NCBI RefSeq assembly: GCF_043951865.1
Contig: NZ_JBINJF010000006.1
Coordinates: 62,001 to 126,000, forward strand
Reading direction: 5' to 3'
From: JAMQKA01 sp043951865
Lineage (GTDB): Bacteria > Bacteroidota > Rhodothermia > Balneolales > Balneolaceae
Length of the DNA: 64,000 bases
Positions 33,869 to 41,626 of this stretch are shown piece by piece (position 1 is the first letter of the stretch; each line of letters begins with the position of its first letter). The notes beneath the pieces are model-generated. The model saw nothing but the letters and a program-made list of their open reading frames with translations. It searched no databases and had not been told where the DNA came from. Made by a program: the position numbers and the translations under genes.

Positions 33869-34777
33869 ATGATAAAAAACAACTATTTGGCACTTGGTAT
33901 TTTTTTAGTAACAGTGATGGTTTTGTATAGCTGCGATTCTGTAACAAATACTGATCAATTAGCCGGAGAAACGAAGCAGCAATCAGCCGGTCTGATCCTG
34001 GAAAAAGGCCAGCATGCGGGATCCAACAGCTCCGCCAGCCTTGTTGTTGTCACCCCGGATAACCTTATGGGATGGCAAGAACTGAATGTTCGGGGAGATG
34101 GGGAGAGCATAATAAGTGACGCGGTAGCGGACCAGCACGGTGGGATGGCTTCGTTGCAACAGTCCTTTAGCGATAGTGAGGGAAAAACAGATTTTCGCTT
34201 GGTCCAGGCGTTTGGACCGGTCGAAAATTTGAATGCCCTTAGTTTTGACTGGTACAGGGATGGCAGCAGCACCGCTCCGGACCACCTGACACCGGCCATA
34301 GGGATCTTTGTAGATGATGGTAATGGAAATTCCTGGCTGCTTAAGTGGGAGGGTGTTTACAATGGGTACCCGACTACTGGTCCACCTGCCCCCACTGACC
34401 AGTGGATCACTGAGAATCTGCTGAACGGAAATTTCTGGAGAATACCCCAATATGTAAATGGCGAATGGGTAGGCTTCAGCGGTTGTAATGAGGCTGGAGA
34501 TCCATACGGTTGTTTCCAGTTTGATCGCTCGCTGACCGACGAGTGGCTGGATGGATACAGTGTAGAAGGTATCGAGGCAGGTATCGGCTCCGGCTGGAAT
34601 GGTTCATTCAAAGGACATGTAGATTACATCACTATCAACGACACGATATTCGACTTTGAAATAGCCGTCAATCCCGAAACCAGGCAGGAGTGCATGAAGG
34701 GAGGCTGGGAAGAGTTCGGTTTCAAAAATCAAGGCCAGTGTATTCGGTATGTCAACACCGGGAAAGACAGCCGGTAA
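33869..34777 (+). CDS. Lipoprotein with C-terminal GGW-NQGQC motif
   Basis: A 302-aa predicted lipoprotein (LVTVMVLYSC, Cys22). The central part has beta-rich segments with FRLVQAFGPVENLNALSFDWYRDG, reminiscent of secreted carbohydrate- or surface-binding domains, but I recognise no named family. The C-terminus ECMKGGWEEFGFKNQGQC followed by IRYVN is a short two-cysteine motif found at the ends of many otherwise unrelated secreted proteins; the cysteines may form a disulfide. Good ribosome binding site (GAGGGAAG) and its own terminator: a single-gene unit. Confidence 0.75.
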   Translation: MIKNNYLALGIFLVTVMVLYSCDSVTNTDQLAGETKQQSAGLILEKGQHAGSNSSASLVVVTPDNLMGWQELNVRGDGESIISDAVADQHGGMASLQQSFSDSEGKTDFRLVQAFGPVENLNALSFDWYRDGSSTAPDHLTPAIGIFVDDGNGNSWLLKWEGVYNGYPTTGPPAPTDQWITENLLNGNFWRIPQYVNGEWVGFSGCNEAGDPYGCFQFDRSLTDEWLDGYSVEGIEAGIGSGWNGSFKGHVDYITINDTIFDFEIAVNPETRQECMKGGWEEFGFKNQGQCIRYVNTGKDSR

Positions 34778-34806
34778 CGGCATCCTTTCTCTCATTCTAT
34801 AAACGT

Positions 34807-34839
34807 AAAAAGCCCTCTTGCAAAACAGGAGGGCTTTTT
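34807..34839 (+). terminator. Intrinsic terminator of the lipoprotein gene
   Basis: AAAAAGCCCTC pairs with GAGGGCTTTTT around an 11-base loop containing TTGCAAAACAG. The stem ends in five T residues, 30 bp after the stop codon. Confidence 0.92.
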
Positions 34840-35014
34840 AAATCGATATATGTATCATCGCAACATGAAAAAATGACCAGGAATAAAAAATTTATTACGG
34901 AAACAGTTAAGCACTTTTCCGGACAAAACAAATAATTTAGTGCTAACATGAGCTTAACGGGCGACAGGCCTCGCCGCTGGCTGCCTACACAAAATTTTCT
35001 ATCTGAAATTGCAC

Positions 35015-35164
35015 TATAAGAGGGCTTTGAAAAGCCAGGAGGGTTGGTCAAGATCAACCCCTGAGCGGATTTGGAACCGCAGTTTATATCTCATAAATGA
35101 GGAGTTCAAATCCGCGAAAATGACGATATCGGCCAAAACAACGATTTTGCAAAGACCTCTGAAA
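35015..35164. mobile_element. Full-length GAGG-CCTC palindromic element, second copy
   Basis: The 140-bp element 35020-35159 starts GAGGGCTTTGAAAAGCC and ends ACGATTTTGCAAAGACCTC. It contains a first hairpin GGGTTG (35041-35046) with CAACCC (35055-35060) and a second with GCGGATTTG (35065-35073) and CAAATCCGC (35107-35115). Flanking 5-mers (TATAA, TGAAA) match only partly. The remainder of the 34840-35388 gap contains no gene. Confidence 0.85.
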
Positions 35165-35388
35165 AATAATTTGCGTCGTTCCGCCTACCGCTTAAGCTAA
35201 ATATCATTAGCTGGCCCATACAATACATCTCCGACCCAGGGGATAAGTCGAGTACAGTTACAAAAAAGTGTAACTATTTAGCAGTTACTAAACTCTGACT
35301 TCATCCTGCTGACAAAATGTTTTTCAATATTCAAACTTTTTGCCGTATCCTAATGGAAGGGGATGCTCTATTATAAAGGGGGGTCCAC

Positions 35389-37023
35389 ATGGCCAGCGAC
35401 AACACACTTAAACAGGGGCGTCAAGCATTTCGTCAGCAGGCGTGGGCTGATGCATATACCTTTCTGTCTGCTGCGGACGAAGAAACCGTTCTTGATGCTG
35501 ATGATCTCGAATCCTTGGCGAAAGCTGCATATCTGATCGGCAAGGAATCAAAATGTACCAAAATATGGGCACGGGTCCATCAAAAATTTCTGGAACAGAA
35601 TAATACCGAGCGGGCGGCCTGCAGTGCGTTCTGGCTGGGGATGGTGCTCTTTAACCGAGGTGAACATGCCCAGGGCAGCGGCTGGATCGCCCGGGCAAAG
35701 CGACTGATTAAAGATTATAAACAGAAATGTGCTGAGCAGGGACTTCTGCTGATACCCCGTGGACTTCAACAACTTCGCCAAGGGGACGGTGAGGCAGCTT
35801 ATAACCTTTTTAATCAAGCTGCGAAAATCGGAACCCGTTTCAAAAATAAAGATCTCCAAACACTGGGCAGACTAGGCTGTGGGCAAGCTTTGATCCAGCA
35901 AAAAAGAATAGAGGAAGGTACAACACTGCTGGACGAGGCGATGGTAGGTGTTGTTTCTGATGAGCTCTCGCCCATTGTTGCCGGCATTGTGTACTGCGCA
36001 ATCATCGAAACCTGTCAAAAGATTTATGATCTCCAGCGGGCCCAGGAATGGACGGATGCCCTGAGCCGGTGGTGCGATGCTCAGCCGGACCTGATCCCTT
36101 ATCGAGGGCAGTGCCTGGTGCGCCGCGCCGAAATCCTGCAATTGCGTGGCAGGTGGCCGGATGCCATGGAAGAAGTCCAGCGGGCTTGTGAGCTCACGCA
36201 AACATCAAGTCCGCCCGCTACCGGGGAGGCTTTTTACAGGCAGGCCGAACTATACCGGTTGCAGGGTCACTATTCCAAGGCGGAAAAAGCATACCGGCAG
36301 AGCAGCAAATGGGGCCGAAGTCCACAACCGGGGCTGGCTCTGTTAAGACTGGCCCAGGGCGATATCGACTCCGCCAAAACGGCCATCCAGCATGTGGAAG
36401 ATGAAATCCAGGAACGGATGCCCCGATCAAGAATACTTCCTGCATACGTGGAAATTATGCTGGCCTCGCAGGAATTACAGACCGCTAAGGCAAAAGCCAG
36501 TGAACTTTCAGACATTGCCACTGAGCTCGGAGCTCCTTACCTGAACGCCATTGCAGCTCGATCCCAGGGAAGTGTTCTACTTGCAAATTCAAAACCGGGT
36601 ACGGCATTAAAAAAATTGCGGCAATCCTGGTCCCTGCTGAAACAGGTTGAGGCCTCATACGAATCTGCCCGAACACAGGTACTCATCGGACTTGCCTGTC
36701 GCAATCTCGGAGATGAAGACACTGCCACGATGGAATTTCATGCCGCCCGGGAGATATTTGAACAGCTTGGGGCCACCCCGGACCTTTCCAACGTCAATTC
36801 CCTTATCAAAAAAAAGAGACCTGAAAACACTCACGGGCTGACGCCGCGCGAACTGGAAGTGCTCTGCATTCTTGCTACCGGCAAAACCAATAAAGATATC
36901 GCCAAAGAGCTGTATATCAGCGAGCGAACGGTAGACCGCCATGTTAGCAACATCCTGGGCAAACTGAACGTAGAAACCCGGGCTGCCGCTACTGCCTATG
37001 CCTATGAACATAATCTGGTGTGA
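35389..37023 (+). CDS. TPR-containing LuxR-type transcriptional regulator
   Basis: A 544-aa regulator: about 460 residues of degenerate tetratricopeptide-like helices, then a LuxR-type helix-turn-helix (HGLTPRELEVLCILATGKTNKDIAKELYISERTVDRHVSNILGKL). There is no nucleotide-binding domain, unlike MalT-type regulators, and no receiver domain; the TPR part may bind a protein partner. A strong ribosome binding site (AAAGGGGGG) precedes the start. The next gene, an alpha/beta-hydrolase-fold protein, is in the same direction 242 bp downstream and is a candidate target or sensor partner. Confidence 0.88.
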   Translation: MASDNTLKQGRQAFRQQAWADAYTFLSAADEETVLDADDLESLAKAAYLIGKESKCTKIWARVHQKFLEQNNTERAACSAFWLGMVLFNRGEHAQGSGWIARAKRLIKDYKQKCAEQGLLLIPRGLQQLRQGDGEAAYNLFNQAAKIGTRFKNKDLQTLGRLGCGQALIQQKRIEEGTTLLDEAMVGVVSDELSPIVAGIVYCAIIETCQKIYDLQRAQEWTDALSRWCDAQPDLIPYRGQCLVRRAEILQLRGRWPDAMEEVQRACELTQTSSPPATGEAFYRQAELYRLQGHYSKAEKAYRQSSKWGRSPQPGLALLRLAQGDIDSAKTAIQHVEDEIQERMPRSRILPAYVEIMLASQELQTAKAKASELSDIATELGAPYLNAIAARSQGSVLLANSKPGTALKKLRQSWSLLKQVEASYESARTQVLIGLACRNLGDEDTATMEFHAAREIFEQLGATPDLSNVNSLIKKKRPENTHGLTPRELEVLCILATGKTNKDIAKELYISERTVDRHVSNILGKLNVETRAAATAYAYEHNLV

Positions 37024-37265
37024 AGCTGGTATATAACGGATTTAATACGCTGTTTTCTATCCTACAATCAAGCCCGGCTGTCTTCGGAATACAAAATAAA
37101 ACCGCTCCCCGGCCAAGGTTTATAATCCGATATCAAAAAATGGGTAATATTACCCAGATCTACTTTTTCCAACAATTGGGTACTCTCTCCGATTCGCCCT
37201 CCTCTATTACCGGTTATATTTCCGGCAAATAGAAACTACTCACTTATAAATTGAAGGTGGGGATT

Positions 37266-38174
37266 ATGATGAATACAGTACGTTCCGCACATGAAAAAGA
37301 GAAACACACCTCGGCAACCAAAAATCGCACGCAGCTTACGGAACCTCTTCCCGTGACTGAGCACCAGCTTAATATAGCGGGTATTTCAACAGCTGTACTT
37401 ATGGGCGGTGAAGGAACTCCGGTGATACTGCTGCATGGACCGGGTGAGTCATCCGTCTGGTGGATGCGTGTCATTCCAAAGCTTATAAAAAACAATCGCC
37501 TAATCGTACCCGACCTGCCCGGACACGGGGAATCCAGAGTCGATAAAGAGTCCCTGGATACCGGCCTCGTATTCGGCTGGCTCAGCGATCTGATCAATCA
37601 AACCTGCCCCTCTCCTCCCATCCTGGCAGGTAACATTCTTGGAGGATCCATTGGAGCCCGCTTCGCGATCGAGCATGGAAATCAGATCAGCCGGTTGGTG
37701 CTCGTCAATTCACTCGGGCTTGGAAAATTCAGGCCAAAACCCAGCTTTGCTTTTAATCTGTTCCGCTTCATGCTCTGGCCAACCGAGAAAAACTTTAGCC
37801 GTTTCTTCCCGCACTGCATGTATGATGTGGATACCCTGCGTCAAAGCATGGGGAAATACTGGGATCCCTTTGTAGCATATAATCTTGAATGCGCCCGCGA
37901 TAAAGAGCGGAGCGATGCTTTGCAATTCATGATGAAAAAACTCGGTATCCCAAAGATTCCTGACAAAGAATTACGGGAAATTAATGTCCCCACAGCCCTG
38001 ATATGGGGACGACATGACAAAGCGAACAAACTTAACATTGCAGAAGCCGCAAGCAAAAAGTACGGTTGGCCCTTGCAGATTATTGAGAAAACACGAGACG
38101 ACCCCAAGCTCGAACGACCGGAAGCGTTTGTGGATGCGCTCTACAGCATTATAAACCATATGCCGACACCCTGA
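37266..38174 (+). CDS. Alpha/beta-hydrolase-fold protein lacking the usual nucleophile
   Basis: A 302-aa protein with the fold clearly visible: oxyanion region ILLHGPGESSVWW, RLIVPDLPGHGES, and ALIWGRHDKAN for the acid. The nucleophile elbow, usually GxSLGG, reads GNILGGS with Ile124 where serine is expected (codon ATT at 37635), and the histidine segment reads TRDDPKLERPEAF without a histidine. It is probably not a serine hydrolase; it may bind a ligand or have another chemistry. The ribosome binding site AAGGTGGGG favours the ATG at 37266. It follows a LuxR-type regulator. Confidence 0.82.
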   Translation: MMNTVRSAHEKEKHTSATKNRTQLTEPLPVTEHQLNIAGISTAVLMGGEGTPVILLHGPGESSVWWMRVIPKLIKNNRLIVPDLPGHGESRVDKESLDTGLVFGWLSDLINQTCPSPPILAGNILGGSIGARFAIEHGNQISRLVLVNSLGLGKFRPKPSFAFNLFRFMLWPTEKNFSRFFPHCMYDVDTLRQSMGKYWDPFVAYNLECARDKERSDALQFMMKKLGIPKIPDKELREINVPTALIWGRHDKANKLNIAEAASKKYGWPLQIIEKTRDDPKLERPEAFVDALYSIINHMPTP

Positions 38175-38541
38175 GCACTGCTAACTATCTAACTAAAATG
38201 GAGTACAATTATGAAAACGAAAACAAAGCAGCATTGCGATGACACCTACGGTTCAAAACCACTCCCAAAATCATGAACGCTTCCTTGCCATGGTAATGGT
38301 AAATGCCCTGAAATAATTTACCTCCTGGTGTGCCGGATGTCGGCCGTTGCTGGCAGAACACGTATACCACCGATCAGGCTGACCTACATGGATAGAATGC
38401 ACTGGGAATTCGACAATTACAAAAAACATGAAGTTTAAGAAGCGCTATTTCGTGCTGTTAAATATATTGCTGACGATGTGATATATTGTATCGAACATTT
38501 GAAGAGCTGCAACTCATTTTTTACCACAACAATAAAAAACG
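38175..38541. other. Intergenic stretch with one possible 21-aa frame
   Basis: An ATG at 38211 after AATGGAG opens a 21-codon frame (MKTKTKQHCDDTYGSKPLPK..., stop at 38274-38276). Composition and length give no support for function. I see no terminator or other gene before the mechanosensitive channel. Confidence 0.3.
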
Positions 38542-39825
38542 ATGAATCACCTTGAGGATTGGATTGAGTCGCTACTGGTAAATACAGGAATCGCTGAAGA
38601 GTGGGCGGTCTACCTGCGGCTTTTACTTTTTATCCTGATTCTGATCCTGCTCTCGGGAATCGCTTATATTACTACAAAACGGATTATCATCCACTATCTC
38701 TATAAATTTGTAAAGATGTCATCCGTAACCTGGGATGATGCCCTGGCCGATCACAAGGTATTCAACAACGTAGCCCACATCATTCCCGCGATCTTAGTCC
38801 GCATCATGGCACCCGTTATTTTCGCCGACTTTGAGCAGGCCCTTCCGTTCGTCATTAAAATAACGGACAGTTACCTGCTGATTGTGGGCATGACAATCAT
38901 CTTTGCCTTTCTCAGGGTTGCACAATACGGACTTGCTTCCCATCCCATCTTTAAAGATAAACCGATTGCAAGCTATTTTCAGCTTGCCAGAATCATCCTG
39001 TATATCATTACCGGTATCCTGGTTCTTTCCCTGATCCTGGAGCGGTCACCCGTCTATTTCCTTAGTGCCTTCGGTGCGATGACAGCAATTGTCCTGCTGA
39101 TCTTTAAAGATACGATTCTCGGACTGGTGGCCAGTGTGCAGATGTGGTCCAATGATATGGTGCGGGTGGGCGACTGGGTGGAGATGCCCAAATACAACGC
39201 GGACGGGGATGTGATTGAAATCAACCTGAACACGGTTAAAATTCAGAACTGGGACCGAACCATCACCACCATTCCGACCTATTATTTTATCACCGACAGC
39301 TTTAAAAACTGGAGAGGCATGCAGCAGAGCGGCGGGCGGAGAATCAAGAGGGCGATTTATATCGATTCCCATACAGTAAAGTTTGTAGATGCGGAGATGC
39401 GCGAGGAGCTCAAAAAATACCACCTGCTCAAGGAATACCTGGAAACGAGGCAGAAAGAGATTGAAGAATACAATGAGAAACATAACCTGGATACGTCTGT
39501 ATTGATCAATGGACGGCGAATGACCAATCTTGGAGTGTTCAGAAAGTATGTTGAATTGTACCTGAAAAACCATCCCCAAATTAAACAGGATATGACCGTG
39601 ATGGTTCGCCAGCTCGGAACGGAGAGCCGGGGCATTCCCCTGGAGATCTACTGTTTTACCAATACCACCGCCTGGCTGGAGTATGAGACCATACAGGCAG
39701 ATATTTTTGACCACCTGTATGCTACGGTAGCATTCTTCGACCTCGATATCTTCCAGGAACCCAGCGGCAGGAATTTTTCCAACGTTTTCCAGCCTCTGGG
39801 AAACAATATTTCGAGTGAAAATTAA
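38542..39825 (+). CDS. YbdG-like mechanosensitive channel of the MscS family
   Basis: Opens on membrane tension during hypo-osmotic shock; relevant to a salt-adapted lifestyle. The 427-aa protein has about five transmembrane helices, the last pore-lining one near SAFGAMTAIVLLIFKDTILGLVASVQMW, then the MscS beta domain (NDMVRVGDWVEMPKYNADGDVIEINLNTVKIQNWDRTITTIPTYYFI) and a long C-terminal cytoplasmic domain with an insertion typical of YbdG. It is a single-gene unit upstream of, and convergent with, the tRNA-Asn/truA/ccm block. Confidence 0.92.
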   Translation: MNHLEDWIESLLVNTGIAEEWAVYLRLLLFILILILLSGIAYITTKRIIIHYLYKFVKMSSVTWDDALADHKVFNNVAHIIPAILVRIMAPVIFADFEQALPFVIKITDSYLLIVGMTIIFAFLRVAQYGLASHPIFKDKPIASYFQLARIILYIITGILVLSLILERSPVYFLSAFGAMTAIVLLIFKDTILGLVASVQMWSNDMVRVGDWVEMPKYNADGDVIEINLNTVKIQNWDRTITTIPTYYFITDSFKNWRGMQQSGGRRIKRAIYIDSHTVKFVDAEMREELKKYHLLKEYLETRQKEIEEYNEKHNLDTSVLINGRRMTNLGVFRKYVELYLKNHPQIKQDMTVMVRQLGTESRGIPLEIYCFTNTTAWLEYETIQADIFDHLYATVAFFDLDIFQEPSGRNFSNVFQPLGNNISSEN

Positions 39826-39938
39826 CCTTCCACTTTAGTAATTCCCTTGTATGCCCTTTTGGTCCTCAAGCATCTGGATAAGTTGAGATCAACTGTATAG
39901 CTGATAAAAAGGTGGGAAAAGACTGGCACAAAATAAGA

Positions 39939-39972
39939 AAGTGCGAACCTGGAAAGGACCAGATTCGCACTT
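39939..39972 (-). terminator. Hairpin downstream of tRNA-Asn
   Basis: AAGTGCGAA (39939-39947) pairs with TTCGCACTT (39964-39972), extended by CTGG/CCAG. On the minus strand it begins 10 bases after the tRNA 3' end and is followed by a T-rich stretch, so it likely ends the tRNA transcript. Confidence 0.75.
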
Positions 39973-39982
39973 CATTATGTGA

Positions 39983-40057
39983 TGGCTCCCCGGGTAGGAT
40001 TCGAACCTACGACCCATCGGTTAACAGCCGATTGCTCTGCCGCTGAGCTACCGAGGA
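39983..40057 (-). tRNA. tRNA-Asn (GTT)
   Basis: The minus strand folds as a normal 75-nt tRNA with encoded CCA: acceptor TCCTCGG with CCGGGGA, D arm GCTCAGCGGCAGAGC, anticodon arm centred on GTT (CGGCTGTTAACCG), and T arm GTAGGTTCGAATCCTAC. It is the only tRNA in the window and lies downstream of truA, a tRNA-modifying enzyme gene. Confidence 0.97.
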
Positions 40058-40150
40058 ATAGAGCAGTTGATTACCTGTTTCAACCGTCTCAAACAGAGGA
40101 CAAATATAATGGATTCATGCAACTCAAGTCAAGGCGAATTTAAAACTTTT

Positions 40151-40879
40151 TTAGTACCTCACCTTCTCCAGTATCAGCCCCTTTGAGGGGGTTCCGTGAC
40201 CGTTTTGGTCTGCCGAGGGATGGTCCAGCAGATAGATAAATTCATCCACCGTTTTCTTGCCTTTGCCGACTTGCAGGATTGTTCCCACCAACCGCCGAAC
40301 CAGGTGTCGCAAAAAGCGATTGGCTTCGATATGATATACCAGCATATGTCCCCGCTGTTCAAACTCTGAGAGCAGTATATCGCAGCTGGTGTTTCCCTGT
40401 TCAGGGTCCGATTTTATAAAGCTTTCGAAGTCATGGACTCCCCGAACAGAAGAAGCGCAGATCTGCATCGCCTGCAAGTCCAGCGGGTTCAGCACCATCT
40501 GGGCATAGCGCAGGTTGAGCGGACTGGAGCGCGTAACAATTTGGTACCGGTAGCGCCGGCTGCGAGCGTCAAAACGGGCGTGAAAGTCATCCCGAACCTG
40601 TTCCAGGCGGTATACTGATATATTCCGCGGGAGTACGCCAAGCAGCGCATAGATTAGTCGGTCGGCGTCCAGCTCGTCCGGGTAATCGAAATGGGCAACC
40701 TGCTCCTCGGCATGAACCCCGCTGTCGGTGCGCCCCTGCCCTTTTATATCGACAGGATATCCCAGAATTTGGGACAACGCCTCTTCTATCGTTCCCTCCA
40801 CCGTTGGCCCTTCCGGCTGTCGCTGCCAGCCGTAGTAATCGGTCCCATCGTATTCGACATATATTTTATAACGGGCCAT
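40151..40879 (-). CDS. truA: tRNA pseudouridine synthase A
   Basis: Forms pseudouridine at positions 38-40 of the tRNA anticodon arm. The 242-aa protein has the catalytic Asp52 in GQGRTDSGVHA, the N-terminal VEYDGTDYYGWQRQP and C-terminal RFLRHLVRRLVGTILQVGKG. The ATG at 40879 is preferred to a TTG two codons upstream. It lies in the same direction as and 61 bp after the DUF5683-like gene, near the 3' end of the ccm cluster, with tRNA-Asn further downstream. Confidence 0.95.
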   Translation of the reverse strand: MARYKIYVEYDGTDYYGWQRQPEGPTVEGTIEEALSQILGYPVDIKGQGRTDSGVHAEEQVAHFDYPDELDADRLIYALLGVLPRNISVYRLEQVRDDFHARFDARSRRYRYQIVTRSSPLNLRYAQMVLNPLDLQAMQICASSVRGVHDFESFIKSDPEQGNTSCDILLSEFEQRGHMLVYHIEANRFLRHLVRRLVGTILQVGKGKKTVDEFIYLLDHPSADQNGHGTPSKGLILEKVRY

Positions 40880-40940
40880 GATCAATAATTTTGACGCCGC
40901 AAGCCCGGGGATGACTGGCGAAATATTGCGTGATTAACCA

Positions 40941-41600
40941 TCAAAAGCGAAAGCTCATTCGTGCCACAACACCGTGGGTTCCCTGTACGGGATCAAGAGA
41001 AAACGTGGTTCCTGCAGATTTTGAATGCTGCGCCCGGTTATAGGCGCTGACCGCACTGATCACCCGGTTCAACACCATCAGGGAGAGCAGGGCCGGCAAC
41101 TGCTGTTCCATTGTTTCAAACCGCGATCTCAAATCCCGGTAGTGGTGCCGCGCCCCGGTATCCGACCAGTTCCACCGGTTGGCGGGAATATCTTCATACA
41201 GTTGATCCCAGTTTCGGCTCCGCTCCTGGTAATCGTTGTAGGCATCGAGGTTGTCGTAATCTTCCACGGCAAGCCGGAAGCCGCGGTCGCGCGGCTCAAT
41301 ATCTACCCCAGCCTCTGCACGGGCATAGGTAAACCAGTTCTGCCGCATATTGCCCGAATGTATCTTCAATCCAGCATAGGAGAGCAAAAGCGCCGCCTCT
41401 GCCGCCAGGTGATACTGTCCCCGTTCCCAATCCGAGGGATTCACGTGGTGGTGCCCCCACCCGGGGACAACCAGCGACTTGAGAAATGCGATTTTGGGAT
41501 CGGAATCCAGTCGGGGAGCGGAGGCTTCACTATCCAGGTCCTGGGAAACAGCACTGCCTGACAACCCCAAAACCAGTATAATCGGCAGGAACCATTTCAT
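40941..41600 (-). CDS. Exported DUF5683-like protein
   Basis: A 219-aa protein with a signal peptide (MKWFLPIILVLGLSGSAVS) and the DUF5683-like motif AFLKSLVVPGWGHHHVN..WERGQYHLAAEAALLLSYAGLKI, seen in Bacteroidota envelope proteins of unknown role. The ATG at 41600 is preferred; the longer frame would run into ccmF. It begins 26 bp after the ccmF stop and is probably co-transcribed with it. Confidence 0.75.
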   Translation of the reverse strand: MKWFLPIILVLGLSGSAVSQDLDSEASAPRLDSDPKIAFLKSLVVPGWGHHHVNPSDWERGQYHLAAEAALLLSYAGLKIHSGNMRQNWFTYARAEAGVDIEPRDRGFRLAVEDYDNLDAYNDYQERSRNWDQLYEDIPANRWNWSDTGARHHYRDLRSRFETMEQQLPALLSLMVLNRVISAVSAYNRAQHSKSAGTTFSLDPVQGTHGVVARMSFRF

Positions 41601-41626
41601 CTGTACACGGGATTTCCGATCTGTAA

